Below, piece by piece: positions 34,376-42,863 of a DNA stretch of 58,300 nt (its first letter is position 1; each line of letters opens with the position of its first letter). Both the position numbers and the translations under genes were made by a program. The notes under the pieces were generated by a model. That model was not told the origin of the DNA. It saw nothing but the letters and a program-made list of their open reading frames with translations, and did no database searches. Origin of the DNA: Macrococcus epidermidis (lineage in GTDB: Bacteria > Bacillota > Bacilli > Staphylococcales > Staphylococcaceae); NCBI RefSeq assembly GCF_003259695.1, contig NZ_PZJH01000009.1:1-58300 (forward strand). The letters are read 5' to 3'.

Positions 34376-35134
34376 TCACTTTGCGATAATTAATTCTAAA
34401 TTTGTAGTTATCATTGAAAGATCCTTTTGTTTAGCTTTTGAATCGGTAATAATTATGTCTATTGATTCTACATTTGCAATTTTACTAAATAATGTTCTAT
34501 TCATTTTACTATGTGGTACGAGAGCAATTTTTCTTGTACTATTTTTAATAATATTTTGATTGAAAAGTGCAACATCTGTTGAAGTAGTGGAAAGAACATC
34601 GCCATTAAAACCACCACATGTAATGAAACAAATATCAAAATGGAAAAGTTGTATCATGTTAAGCGCTATTGTATCAGTCATATTTCCAGATTCTTTTACA
34701 GTACCGCCAATTAAAATTAAATGAATATTGTCCATTGATTTGATTTTTTCTGCGATAACTGATGAATTTGTAACAACTGTATATTGGATATGATTAGGTA
34801 AATAATCTGTCATAGCATAATGAACTGAACTTCCGCTTATGAAGATTGTTTCTTTTTCTTTTATAAATTGTACTGCAGATTTAGCAATAGAATATGTTTC
34901 ATTATCGATGTTTGAGTAACGATCATTTGGTGGAGGAGGATAGATTAAAGATTGTTGCTTTAAAATAGCACCACCATGTGTTCTCTGTAACAAACCTCTA
35001 TTCTCAAGTGTGATGAAATCTCTACGAATTGAATCGATAGATACGTTGAGTATATTAGCTAATTCTTTAGTTGTCATACGTTTATTTGCTTCTAACAAAG
35101 TAATAATTTTTTTGTGTCTTTCTTCTGTAAACAT
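34376..35134 (-). CDS. DeoR/GlpR-family transcriptional regulator
   Basis: A 252-residue regulator with an N-terminal HTH (about 1-55: MTTKELANILNVSIDSIRRDFITLENRGLLQRTHGGA) and a DeoR sensor domain that normally binds a phosphorylated sugar (ISGSSVHYAMTDYLP, ITCGGFNGD, VPHSKMNR). The start ATG at 35134 follows GAAGGAGAG. It probably binds the paired 17-bp direct repeats at 35487-35525 and controls both its own operon and the divergent DUF218 gene. The effector is not known. Confidence 0.88.
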   Translation of the reverse strand: MFTEERHKKIITLLEANKRMTTKELANILNVSIDSIRRDFITLENRGLLQRTHGGAILKQQSLIYPPPPNDRYSNIDNETYSIAKSAVQFIKEKETIFISGSSVHYAMTDYLPNHIQYTVVTNSSVIAEKIKSMDNIHLILIGGTVKESGNMTDTIALNMIQLFHFDICFITCGGFNGDVLSTTSTDVALFNQNIIKNSTRKIALVPHSKMNRTLFSKIANVESIDIIITDSKAKQKDLSMITTNLELIIAK

Positions 35135-35144
35135 AAACTCTCCT

Positions 35145-35456
35145 TCATAAGAACATATTGGTATCATTCCAAAATGATTGTTTTGTACTGATATAAAGTG
35201 GGGGGATTGATTTTTTGAATTGTTCAGCCTTATGATGTAATTCAGTTTGTACTATTTTTTGTTCAATGGCATAATAATGATTAATATTTTTATACTCCCA
35301 AATTGCAATAATTTTAGTTTTTTCTTCGTTTATAAATCGACCGATTAATTTAGCACCATAATATTGTTGGTTTGGAAGTAAATAATGATAAAATAGATAA
35401 TTAAAATCAGAAAACCTATTGGGATGAATGTCGTATTCTCTAATGCGATATATCAT
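35145..35456 (-). CDS. NIPSNAP-family protein
   Basis: A 103-residue dimeric alpha-beta barrel protein: MIYRIREYDIHPNRFSDFNYLF...YGAKLIGRFI, then a strand with IIAIWEYKN and a C-terminal helix. This matches the NIPSNAP family, small proteins of unknown catalytic role. It is the first gene of the minus-strand operon, 10 bases ahead of the DeoR gene, behind AGGAGG. Confidence 0.75.
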   Translation of the reverse strand: MIYRIREYDIHPNRFSDFNYLFYHYLLPNQQYYGAKLIGRFINEEKTKIIAIWEYKNINHYYAIEQKIVQTELHHKAEQFKKSIPPLYISTKQSFWNDTNMFL

Positions 35457-35486
35457 ATTAACCTCCTATATTAAGTATATACATAT

Positions 35487-35525
35487 TTCTGATTTGTGCA
35501 AATATAAATTCTGATTTATGCAAAT
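35487..35525. promoter_or_regulatory. Tandem 17-bp direct repeats between NIPSNAP and DUF218 genes
   Basis: TTCTGATTTGTGCAAAT (35487-35503) recurs as TTCTGATTTATGCAAAT (35509-35525), one mismatch, with a 22-bp period (two helical turns). It lies in the 82-bp divergent promoter region and is the probable DeoR operator. Confidence 0.8.
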
Positions 35526-35538
35526 TTAAGGAGGGAAT

Positions 35539-36078
35539 ATGAATATTCATAATATAACAAATACGATATTTATTGAAGATAAATTGAAGAAATCTGACGT
35601 ATTACTAATTCCGGGTAGTTCAGAACTTGGTTTAGCAGAAAAGGCGTGCCAACTATATCTTCAGAAATATGCGAATATGATTGTCGTGAGTGGTGGTTTT
35701 AATAAAAAATTATCTATAGAAGATAATGAAGCCAGTTATTTAAAAAGATATATGATTAAGAAGGGAATACCTGAACATAAAATTATAGTGGATACATTTG
35801 CTTCAAATACGCAAGAAAATGCAGAAAACAGCAAAATAATATGTGAAGAATTAGACGATATTAATTCAGCTATCATCGTTTGTAAAAATTATCATGCCGG
35901 CAGAGTTAAGAAAACATATGAGAAATATTTCATTAGTGGATGTGACCTGATGATTTGTCCTGTGATTGATTCCAGGAATGTGAATAAAAAAGATTGGTGG
36001 AAAAGAACTGAATCGAAGAAAATAGTTTTATCTGAATTTGAAAAATTAAATAAATATTTTAAAACCCACGAATCTTAA
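35539..36078 (+). CDS. DUF218 (YdcF-like) protein, divergent copy
   Basis: A 179-residue DUF218 protein without membrane helices: VLLIPGSSELG, MIVVSGGFNK, DTFASNTQENAENSK and AIIVCKNYHAGRVKKTYE match the motifs of the copy at 33725 (E.K.TNS.EN, CKSHAAGRQ). The two are probably paralogues under one DeoR regulator, pointing to two related substrates or a heterodimer. AAGGAGGG precedes the ATG. It converges on tcyP with a shared terminator. Confidence 0.82.
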   Translation: MNIHNITNTIFIEDKLKKSDVLLIPGSSELGLAEKACQLYLQKYANMIVVSGGFNKKLSIEDNEASYLKRYMIKKGIPEHKIIVDTFASNTQENAENSKIICEELDDINSAIIVCKNYHAGRVKKTYEKYFISGCDLMICPVIDSRNVNKKDWWKRTESKKIVLSEFEKLNKYFKTHES

Positions 36079-36093
36079 CTCGTGGGTTTTAAA
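36061..36093. terminator. Bidirectional terminator
   Basis: AAAACCCACGA pairs with TCGTGGGTTTT; it overlaps the end of the DUF218 gene and serves tcyP on the other strand. Confidence 0.85.
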
Positions 36094-36095
36094 AG

Positions 36096-37490
36096 TTAAA
36101 CTTCTGTATTTTCAACTACAGCGTGTTTATCATTAAATATATTTTTATTGAAGTTTCCTAAGAATTTAGAAGTTAATGTTCCTGAAAGCATACTACCATT
36201 TACATTAAGCGCAGTACGTCCCATATCAATTAATGGTTCAACTGTGATTAATACCCCTGCAAGTGCAATTGGTAATCCCATCGATGATAGAACGATGATA
36301 GCAGCAAATGTTGCACCACCACCAACACCGGCTACACCGAATGAACTGATCGCTGTGATAATCGCTAATTGAACGATAAATTCAGGTGAAAGTGGATTAA
36401 TACCAGCAGTTGGTGCAATCATTACTGCAAGCATTGCAGGATAGATACCGGCACAACCGTTTTGACCCATCGTCGCACCAAATGATGCTGACATATTTGC
36501 TGTTGCATCATCTACACCTAAAGCGTTTTTTTGTGCTGCGATATTTAAAGGAATTGTTCCAGCACTAGAACGAGATGTGAAAGCAAATGCTAATGTTGGG
36601 AAAACCTTTTTTAAATATTGAATTGGATTTAAACCAGTTAATGTAATGATAAGTAAATGAATGATGAACATTGTTCCTAAAGCAACATAAGATGCTAATA
36701 CGAATTTACCCAGTTCGACTATACCCGTGAAGTTTGTACTTGCGATCATATTTGCCATTAATGCAAGTACCCCGTAAGGTGTTAAGCGTAAGATGATTGT
36801 CACAAGTCGCATTACAACAGCAAATACAGCATCAACCATGTTTGTAAACATAGCAGCATGTTCCGGTTGTTTTCTTCGAACCCCAAGTACTGCAATGCCA
36901 ACTAAGAATGAGAAGATAACGACAGCGATTGTTGAAGTAGGTCTTGCACCTGTCATATCCATAAATATATTGCTCGGAATAAAATTGACGATACGTTGTG
37001 GCATTGTCTTTTGTTCCATCGTATCGTAACGTTCTCGAATTTCAGTACCACGTGTCTTTTCGTCTTGACCAATGCTAATATCTTCTGCGTTTAAATCAAA
37101 TAATAACGCTGATGCGATACCGATTGTTGCGGCAATTAAAGTTGTAGTAATCAATATTCCGATTACCCAGCTGGCCATCTTACCAAGTTGATCCGTAGTA
37201 TTTAAATTAATGATAGAACGGATGATAGATACCATTACAAGTGGCACAACAATTAACATTAATAGCTGAACGTAACCACTACCGACAATACTGTACCAAT
37301 CTAGCGTACCTAAAGTTACTTTAGAATCAGTGCCATAAGCGAATTGAAGTCCGACCCCTAATAAAATCCCTAAAATCATACCTGTGAAGACACGTTTAGA
37401 GAAAGAAATATGTTTTTTGTTCATGAATGTAAGTATTCCTATGAGAATACTAAGAATTAAGACGTTTAAAAAAATAAACCCGTTATCCAT
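36096..37490 (-). CDS. tcyP: L-cystine symporter TcyP
   Basis: A 464-residue member of the sodium:dicarboxylate symporter family with about eight membrane helices and two re-entrant loops. Characteristic segments are AFTSRSSAGTIPLNI (serine-rich hairpin) and FGVAGVGGGATFAAIIVLSSMGLP, and the long form with the RGTEIRERYDTMEQKTMPQRI insert is typical of TcyP/YhcL, the high-affinity cystine importer. GGAGG precedes the ATG. In staphylococci and bacilli it is under CymR; I could not identify a CymR site with confidence. Confidence 0.9.
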   Translation of the reverse strand: MDNGFIFLNVLILSILIGILTFMNKKHISFSKRVFTGMILGILLGVGLQFAYGTDSKVTLGTLDWYSIVGSGYVQLLMLIVVPLVMVSIIRSIINLNTTDQLGKMASWVIGILITTTLIAATIGIASALLFDLNAEDISIGQDEKTRGTEIRERYDTMEQKTMPQRIVNFIPSNIFMDMTGARPTSTIAVVIFSFLVGIAVLGVRRKQPEHAAMFTNMVDAVFAVVMRLVTIILRLTPYGVLALMANMIASTNFTGIVELGKFVLASYVALGTMFIIHLLIITLTGLNPIQYLKKVFPTLAFAFTSRSSAGTIPLNIAAQKNALGVDDATANMSASFGATMGQNGCAGIYPAMLAVMIAPTAGINPLSPEFIVQLAIITAISSFGVAGVGGGATFAAIIVLSSMGLPIALAGVLITVEPLIDMGRTALNVNGSMLSGTLTSKFLGNFNKNIFNDKHAVVENTEV

Positions 37491-37621
37491 TGGTTTATAC
37501 CTCCATAAATAGTGAATTTAATTGAACTTTAGGATAACATTGACTGTAATGATAAAACAATAGCATTCGTAAAAATTACGTAATTAGACAAAATTAAATT
37601 TCTTAAAGTAGGTGTAAAGGC

Positions 37622-38206
37622 ATGAATGAAATCCATAAGGTATATGCTTTTGCTCGTGAAATCGAGCAGTTAAAAACGATTCAAAGAAAAAGTGATACGT
37701 TAGATGGAAGATATGAAAATAGTGCTGAACATTCATGGCAGGCAGCACTTGTTGCGATGCAGTTTGAACAGTTCTATCCTGAACAAGTAGACATTAATCA
37801 GGTGATCAAGATGCTATTGGTTCATGATTTAGGTGAAATCTATGCAGGAGATACATGGGTATTTGATGACCAGGCGAAAAGTGACTCGTTTGATAGAGAA
37901 CTTGAATCTCTGAAGAAAGTAGTTTCAATGTTAGATGAAGATGATCAGAAGCGTGTAATAGATCTATGGACTAATTTTGAGCGTGGTGATAATCATGACG
38001 CAAAGTTTGCGAGAGTGATTGATGCATTAATTGCTTTGATTAATCTGTATGAAGTAAGTGAAGAGAATTACAATCCATATAATCTGACTAAATCACAGGT
38101 GACAAATAAAAAGATATTTATTAAGAATGATGCGCCAGCAATCTGGGAACTCGCTGAAGAAATTATTGAGAAGTGTGTTCGGAAAGGATTGTTGAGGGAT
38201 GCGTGA
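37622..38206 (+). CDS. HD-domain hydrolase, YfbR-like
   Basis: A 194-residue HD phosphohydrolase: RKSDTLDGRYENSAEHSWQAAL (first His), MLLVHDLGEIYAGDT (the HD pair) and a later aspartate in FARVIDALIAL. Length and order fit YfbR-type 5'-deoxynucleotidases and relatives. The next gene overlaps by 8 bases, so it is tightly coupled to a methyltransferase. Confidence 0.8.
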   Translation: MNEIHKVYAFAREIEQLKTIQRKSDTLDGRYENSAEHSWQAALVAMQFEQFYPEQVDINQVIKMLLVHDLGEIYAGDTWVFDDQAKSDSFDRELESLKKVVSMLDEDDQKRVIDLWTNFERGDNHDAKFARVIDALIALINLYEVSEENYNPYNLTKSQVTNKKIFIKNDAPAIWELAEEIIEKCVRKGLLRDA

Positions 38207-38900
38207 GTTCGATGCGATACGTTCTGCAGAAATTGAATACCATGATGCTTTTTATAAATCTACGAAATTATATGAACCTGGTAGTTGGATAGGAAAGCCA
38301 GTCGCAAACGTAATGGAAGCATTTGAAATGATAGACATCTCAAAACCGCTAAAGATTTTGGATTTAGGTAGTGGTGTTGGTAGGAACGCGATCGCCATTG
38401 CACAGATGTCGATAGATGGCACAGTTATAGATTGTGTTGATTTACTGCCATCAGCAATTGAAATACTTAATGACAATGCTAAAGCGTATCATGTTAAAGA
38501 TAAAATTAATGGAATTGTATCTACTATTGAAGATTATCAAATCAATAAAGAATATGATTTCATCATTGGTGTTTCAACACTTGAACATGTCAATGATGAA
38601 GCGGCGTTTAAAAAAATATTAAAAAATATAAAAAATCATCTCGTAATCAATGGTGTTGCCTGTTTAATTATTAATTCTGAAGTTCAAGAAAAAGATATCG
38701 AAACAGGAGAATTATTAGTACCGCAGTTTGAAGTGAATATGCTGACAAAGGATATGCAGAAATTAGTTCATGATATTTTTGTGGGATTTGAATTTGTTAA
38801 AGAAGAAATAAAATTATTGAATTACAGAATTAATCGTGCAGGCAAGGATGTTAATTTAAGTACGAATGCAGTGACATTTATTATTAGGAGGACGATATGA
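38199..38900 (+). CDS. Class I SAM-dependent methyltransferase
   Basis: A 233-residue methyltransferase with motif I ILDLGSGVGRNAIAIA (about 49-64), an acidic motif II (IDCVDLLP) and motif IV-like FIIGVSTLEHV. The substrate is unknown. It overlaps the HD gene upstream (8 bases) and the next gene (ATGA, 4 bases). AAAGGA-type ribosome-binding sequence lies in the HD gene. Confidence 0.85.
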   Translation: MREFDAIRSAEIEYHDAFYKSTKLYEPGSWIGKPVANVMEAFEMIDISKPLKILDLGSGVGRNAIAIAQMSIDGTVIDCVDLLPSAIEILNDNAKAYHVKDKINGIVSTIEDYQINKEYDFIIGVSTLEHVNDEAAFKKILKNIKNHLVINGVACLIINSEVQEKDIETGELLVPQFEVNMLTKDMQKLVHDIFVGFEFVKEEIKLLNYRINRAGKDVNLSTNAVTFIIRRTI

Positions 38901-39418
38901 TAATAGAAGGTAAAGAAATTCATTTCGGTATAGACAAACCGGTTCCTTATTTCCAGGTAAGCGATGAATACAGAGTTCGATTTGGTTATGAAATGATGAA
39001 GGGAAGTTTAATAAAGCAAATACTTACGGACACATATTCTGATGATAATTTTGATATGGAGTTTTTATTGAGGGTAATTAAAGGTCATTATATTCAAAAT
39101 GAAAAAACGAATTTAGGTCGTTATTTCAAGATTACAAATTGGAAAGAAGTATTTCATAAAGGTGCTGAAGAGGTTGATTACATCAATGTAATTGTAAAAG
39201 GTATTGAGCTCAAACCATTGATAAAATATATAACGAAAGTCATTTGTGGGAATGAAAGAGAGTCATTTATTATATTTTATAAATCAGATAAAATCATTTA
39301 TGTAAGTAATGATGTAATCGATATTGTCAGTCATGATACGAAGTTTATTGAAGTAATGAAGAAAAAATATGAAGGTATTTATGACACGTATTGGGTAGGT
39401 AGACCTAACGACGAATAA
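38897..39418 (+). CDS. Uncharacterised protein coupled to the HD/methyltransferase pair
   Basis: A 173-residue soluble protein that I do not recognise. It has no signal peptide or membrane helix and no evident catalytic motif. It begins MIIEGKEIHFGIDKPVPYFQVSDEYRVRFGYE and ends YDTYWVGRPNDE, mixed alpha-beta by appearance. Its start overlaps the methyltransferase stop (ATGA), so it is the third gene of a compact operon and likely acts with its two partners. Confidence 0.7.
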   Translation: MIIEGKEIHFGIDKPVPYFQVSDEYRVRFGYEMMKGSLIKQILTDTYSDDNFDMEFLLRVIKGHYIQNEKTNLGRYFKITNWKEVFHKGAEEVDYINVIVKGIELKPLIKYITKVICGNERESFIIFYKSDKIIYVSNDVIDIVSHDTKFIEVMKKKYEGIYDTYWVGRPNDE

Positions 39419-39473
39419 AATACTGGCAATGAACACATATAAATCGCGTTTATAAACATTTATAACCAAATTT

Positions 39474-39500
39474 AAGTCATTCCATAAGGGATGACTTTTT
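39474..39500 (+). terminator. Intrinsic terminator
   Basis: AAGTCATTCC pairs with GGATGACTT around ATAAG, then a T run. Confidence 0.8.
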
Positions 39501-39573
39501 ATTGACGTTTTTACAGATTTCCCATAAGCTAATAAAAATCGAAAAATTTAGATAATAAGAAAAGAGGACAGAC

Positions 39574-40122
39574 ATGAACAGACTATCTATTAAAATTGAT
39601 GAGCGTATTGAACTGGTACAAGCAGAAATATTTCATGGGGAAAATTTGTATAATGTGATTGATCAAAATAGAGAGCACCTAAGAACATTTTTGACTTTTA
39701 TAGATATCATCACTGAACCGGCACATGAGACTGCATTTATTAAAAAGATGATGAATGAGTTTGCGCAAGGGACGGGACGTTTATTTTTGATATTTGTTGA
39801 TGGAGAGTTATCTGGCACGCTAGATTTACATGCGATTAATCAGGGATTTAAGAAGGCGGAAATCGGTTACTGGTTGAAAGAAGATTTAAATGGTCAAGGG
39901 ATTATGACGAAATCAGTAATTGCTTTATGTGATTTTGCATTCAATCAAATGGGTTTGAACAAACTATCGATCAGTGCTGATGTTGACAATATTGGTAGTA
40001 ATAAAGTTGCAGAGAAATCTGGATTTGAGTTTGTTGGTATGGATAAACAGGATGTTTTATTATACGGTGAATTTAGAAACATGAATCGTTATGCTTTATT
40101 GAAGGAAGATTTTAAGCGATAG
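39574..40122 (+). CDS. GNAT acetyltransferase, RimJ/RimL type
   Basis: A 182-residue GNAT protein with the RimJ/RimL layout: N-terminal HGENLYNVIDQNREHLRTFL, central AEIGYWLKEDLNGQGIMTKSVIALCDFAF (acetyl-CoA loop) and NVGSNKVAEKSGFEFVG-like end (NIGSNKVAEKSGF). Such proteins acetylate N-termini of ribosomal proteins or small molecules. Stand-alone gene. Confidence 0.88.
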   Translation: MNRLSIKIDERIELVQAEIFHGENLYNVIDQNREHLRTFLTFIDIITEPAHETAFIKKMMNEFAQGTGRLFLIFVDGELSGTLDLHAINQGFKKAEIGYWLKEDLNGQGIMTKSVIALCDFAFNQMGLNKLSISADVDNIGSNKVAEKSGFEFVGMDKQDVLLYGEFRNMNRYALLKEDFKR

Positions 40123-40211
40123 ACTGACGATTTTGTGAATGTTTGTGAGAAAGGTCCCAGCATTACTTTGTAAGGTGTATATTAAATGTATCTTATATAA
40201 TGAGGTGTACT

Positions 40212-41390
40212 ATGATAAATTTCGAACTTACTAATGAAATAAAATCAATACTGACAAATATTCAAAGTAATAAGGAAGATCATTCAGTTGCTAACTTAGA
40301 AAAATATTCGTTGGTTGATTTCTTAATCGCTGTTATACAAATACATTATACGGAAGGTATTTCTTCAATAGAAGAAATTCATAAATTGATTGATATGTAT
40401 AATTGTCATATGAACGAAATGATACAGGAAGTATATATTTCACTTGACGATGATCATCCGTTAAATATTATGAAAAGAGAAAATGATACATTCATTACTG
40501 TTTTAGAACGTATGGAAAAGAAATTGACGATTGTAGCATCTAAAAAAGACAGTTCAATGCTTGAAGAAGATTTAAAAATAATAGGTGCATTATATGCACA
40601 TTATAACCGTAAAGAAAAATTGATATTTCCGATATTAGAACGAAAACAAGTTTATACATTACCAAGAAAGATTTGGGCACTTGATGATGATAATCGCGCT
40701 ACTTATCATCAATTCAAAAACCGTCTAAAACGAATTGATGAAATTGAGTTTAAGCATATTAGAAAATCGTTTGATACGTTAAATAAAGGTATGAAGCAAA
40801 TGATATTGCATGAGGAAGACATTCTTATTCCTTTAATTCAGGAATTATTTACAGCACAGGAATATGAAGTTATCGCCAATGAAAGTAAAGCATTTGGTTA
40901 TGCAGTAGATGTTAAATCAGTATGGTCTGATAAAGATAAAGTATATCCAACAAAAGAAAAGAAAAGTGAAGATAAAAATCAAAACATTAAAATAGGTGGC
41001 GGTTACTTAACCTTGAAAGAAGCGGAATTAATACTTAATAATATTCCGTTAGAACTGACATTTGTTGATAAGAATGGATTATTTAAATACTTTAATGAAA
41101 TTACTGAATCTGTGGATATGATGTTTATTCGCACACCGATTTCTATTGGTAGAAGTGTAGCGAATTGTCATCCACCGAAGAGTTTGAAGAAGATGATGCA
41201 AGTTATGCGTAAACTTAAAAATAGAGAGCAGGAAACTGTGACAATGTGGTTTAAGAAAGGTGAAGAATATATTTATGTAACATACAAAGGCGTCTTTGAT
41301 GAAAAAGGTGAGTATCAAGGAATTCTTGAATACGTTCAGGATATTCAGCCGTTCCTGGATTTGCCGAGTGTCGTTAAACGTGATATTTAA
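40212..41390 (+). CDS. DUF438-hemerythrin-PAS protein
   Basis: A 392-residue cytosolic protein with three parts: a DUF438 region (about 1-75), a hemerythrin-like helical bundle (about 80-220) with candidate iron ligands in DDDHPLNIMKREN, HYNRKEKLIFP and HEEDILIPL, and a PAS domain (about 270-385) of the type that follows DUF438 (VDKNGLFKYFN...SVANCHPPKSLKKMMQVM). It is probably an oxygen, NO or redox sensor or iron-handling protein. I use the ATG at 40212; the ATG at 40200 precedes the GAGGTG site. Confidence 0.85.
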   Translation: MINFELTNEIKSILTNIQSNKEDHSVANLEKYSLVDFLIAVIQIHYTEGISSIEEIHKLIDMYNCHMNEMIQEVYISLDDDHPLNIMKRENDTFITVLERMEKKLTIVASKKDSSMLEEDLKIIGALYAHYNRKEKLIFPILERKQVYTLPRKIWALDDDNRATYHQFKNRLKRIDEIEFKHIRKSFDTLNKGMKQMILHEEDILIPLIQELFTAQEYEVIANESKAFGYAVDVKSVWSDKDKVYPTKEKKSEDKNQNIKIGGGYLTLKEAELILNNIPLELTFVDKNGLFKYFNEITESVDMMFIRTPISIGRSVANCHPPKSLKKMMQVMRKLKNREQETVTMWFKKGEEYIYVTYKGVFDEKGEYQGILEYVQDIQPFLDLPSVVKRDI

Positions 41391-41403
41391 AAGGGGTGTT
41401 AGT

Positions 41404-42093
41404 ATGCATGTTGAAATGATGTTTATCGGAAAACCAAAACAACTAGGTAGTGAAGAAGCTTCAGATAAATTAAATCAGTCATGGATTTCAGCTATCAATC
41501 GAGATGCCGTTTCACGTGGAAACTTGACCGAACATGGCTTTGAAGATGATGAGGTTGCGGATAAAAAGCATCATGGTGGTGTAGACAAAGCTGTATTTTG
41601 CTATGCAATCGAACATTATCCGTTATGGCGAAATGAATTGAATAAAGATATACAACCAGGTGGTTTTGGTGAAAATCTCAGTGTTACACATATGAATGAA
41701 CAAACAGTATGTCTAGGTGATATCTATCAAATTGGTAATGCACTTCTTCAAGTTACGCAACCACGTAAACCATGCTGGAAGCCGGCAAGAAAATATCGAG
41801 AAATAGAATTATCTAAGATCACTGAAGAAAATGGTAGAACTGGTTGGTACTTAAAAGTGCTTTGTCCTGGAGTAGTGAGTGTAAATAATAAAATTGAGTT
41901 AATGGAAAGATCAAATCCAGAGTGGACCATTGCAAAGTGTAACGAAGTGATGCATTTTTCTGCTGATTTAAGTCTAGTGAAGGAATTATCTGAAGTTGAA
42001 GTTTTGGCTGACTCATGGAAAGTCAGTTTAAAGAAAAAACTATCAGGAGAAATTGAAGACAAGACACATAGATTATATGGACCGAATATTTAG
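41404..42093 (+). CDS. MOSC-domain protein, YiiM type
   Basis: A 229-residue MOSC protein with the family block DKKHHGGVDKAVFCYAIEHYP (about 56-76), GGFGENLSV, and the conserved cysteine in QPRKPCWKPARK (around residue 122). YiiM-type MOSC proteins use a molybdenum cofactor to reduce N-hydroxylated compounds. This fits with the presence of a molybdopterin formate dehydrogenase in the genome. Start ATG 41404 with AAGGGGTG. Confidence 0.85.
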   Translation: MHVEMMFIGKPKQLGSEEASDKLNQSWISAINRDAVSRGNLTEHGFEDDEVADKKHHGGVDKAVFCYAIEHYPLWRNELNKDIQPGGFGENLSVTHMNEQTVCLGDIYQIGNALLQVTQPRKPCWKPARKYREIELSKITEENGRTGWYLKVLCPGVVSVNNKIELMERSNPEWTIAKCNEVMHFSADLSLVKELSEVEVLADSWKVSLKKKLSGEIEDKTHRLYGPNI

Positions 42094-42101
42094 TGGGTGA
42101 T

Positions 42102-42593
42102 ATGATGGGAAAATTTATTATTTTAAGAGGTAATTCAGGAAGCGGTAAAACCTCAACTGCTAAATTACTGCAAGAAGCTCTAGGTGAAGGGACGATTCTT
42201 ATTTCTCAGGATTTATTGAGAAGAGAAATGTTACGTGTTAAAGATAAGGTTGGTAATATTTCGACTGAATTGATGAGAACAATGATTGAATTTGGTATGG
42301 AACAATGTAAATATGTTGTAGTAGAAGGAATATTAACACGTCGTAAACATGGAGATATGTTGATAGAGATGGTTAATAAATATAATGATGCATCTTACGT
42401 TTATTACTTTGATATTCCATTTGAAGAGACTTTGCGTCGCCATCAATATAAACAAAATGTTGAATTTGGTGAAGATGAAATGCGTCAATGGTTCCTGGAC
42501 AAAGATTATTTAGGAGTAGAAGGAGAATTTATTATTACGGAAGAATTGTCTCAAAAAGATATAATTGAGATGATAAAAGAGCTAGTGATGTAA
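42102..42593 (+). CDS. P-loop kinase (AAA_33/zeta-like)
   Basis: A 163-residue small-molecule kinase: Walker A ILRGNSGSGKTSTA (about 8-21), ISQDLLRREML with the substrate-side aspartate, VVVEGILTR and RRHQYK lid residues. Fold and size match the uncharacterised kinases related to zeta toxins, chloramphenicol phosphotransferase and gluconate kinases. No antitoxin gene is adjacent, so a toxin role is unlikely. Two adjacent ATGs (42102, 42105) are possible. It follows the MOSC gene closely; its 3' end runs into the 51-bp repeat array. Confidence 0.75.
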   Translation: MMGKFIILRGNSGSGKTSTAKLLQEALGEGTILISQDLLRREMLRVKDKVGNISTELMRTMIEFGMEQCKYVVVEGILTRRKHGDMLIEMVNKYNDASYVYYFDIPFEETLRRHQYKQNVEFGEDEMRQWFLDKDYLGVEGEFIITEELSQKDIIEMIKELVM

Positions 42594-42603
42594 GAAGCAG
42601 ATT

Positions 42604-42863
42604 ATAGCGGGATTTGAAGAAAATAATTAAAGATTTCGCTAAAATTATGGAATAATAGCGGAATCTGCTCGAAGAAACTAAAGATACCGCTAAAACGTGT
42701 GAGTAACAGCGGTATCGAGCTATAAAAGATTAAGATACCGCTAAAACGTGTGAGTAACAGCGGTATCGAGCTATAAAAGATTAAGATACCGCTAAGACTA
42801 ATGAATTATAGCGGTATGAGAAAATCTACAAGTAAGATACCGCTAAAACTAAGGAGAGATAAC
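42604..42863. repeat. 51-bp tandem repeat array with hairpin units
   Basis: Copies start at 42630, 42681, 42732, 42783 and 42834, exactly 51 bases apart, preceded by half a copy that overlaps the kinase gene end. The copies at 42681 and 42732 are identical. Each unit holds GATACCGCT and AGCGGTATC (for example 42683-42691 and 42708-42716), a 9-bp stem. The last copy ends at the ribosome-binding site of the aldolase gene. Confidence 0.9.

Noticed and set aside
37540-37580. ATTACGTAAT palindrome upstream of tcyP as a CymR site
   Set aside because: It does not match the CymR consensus I know well enough to claim it.
42102-42593. Zeta-type toxin of a toxin-antitoxin pair
   Set aside because: Only the P-loop kinase fold is shared; there is no small antitoxin gene adjacent.
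42604-42863. CRISPR-like regular repeats
   Set aside because: Units are contiguous 51-bp tandem copies with no unique spacers and no cas genes nearby.
42801-42863. N-terminal extension of threonine aldolase
   Set aside because: Those 21 codons are repeat sequence with no ribosome-binding site; AAGGAGAG directs the start at 42864.
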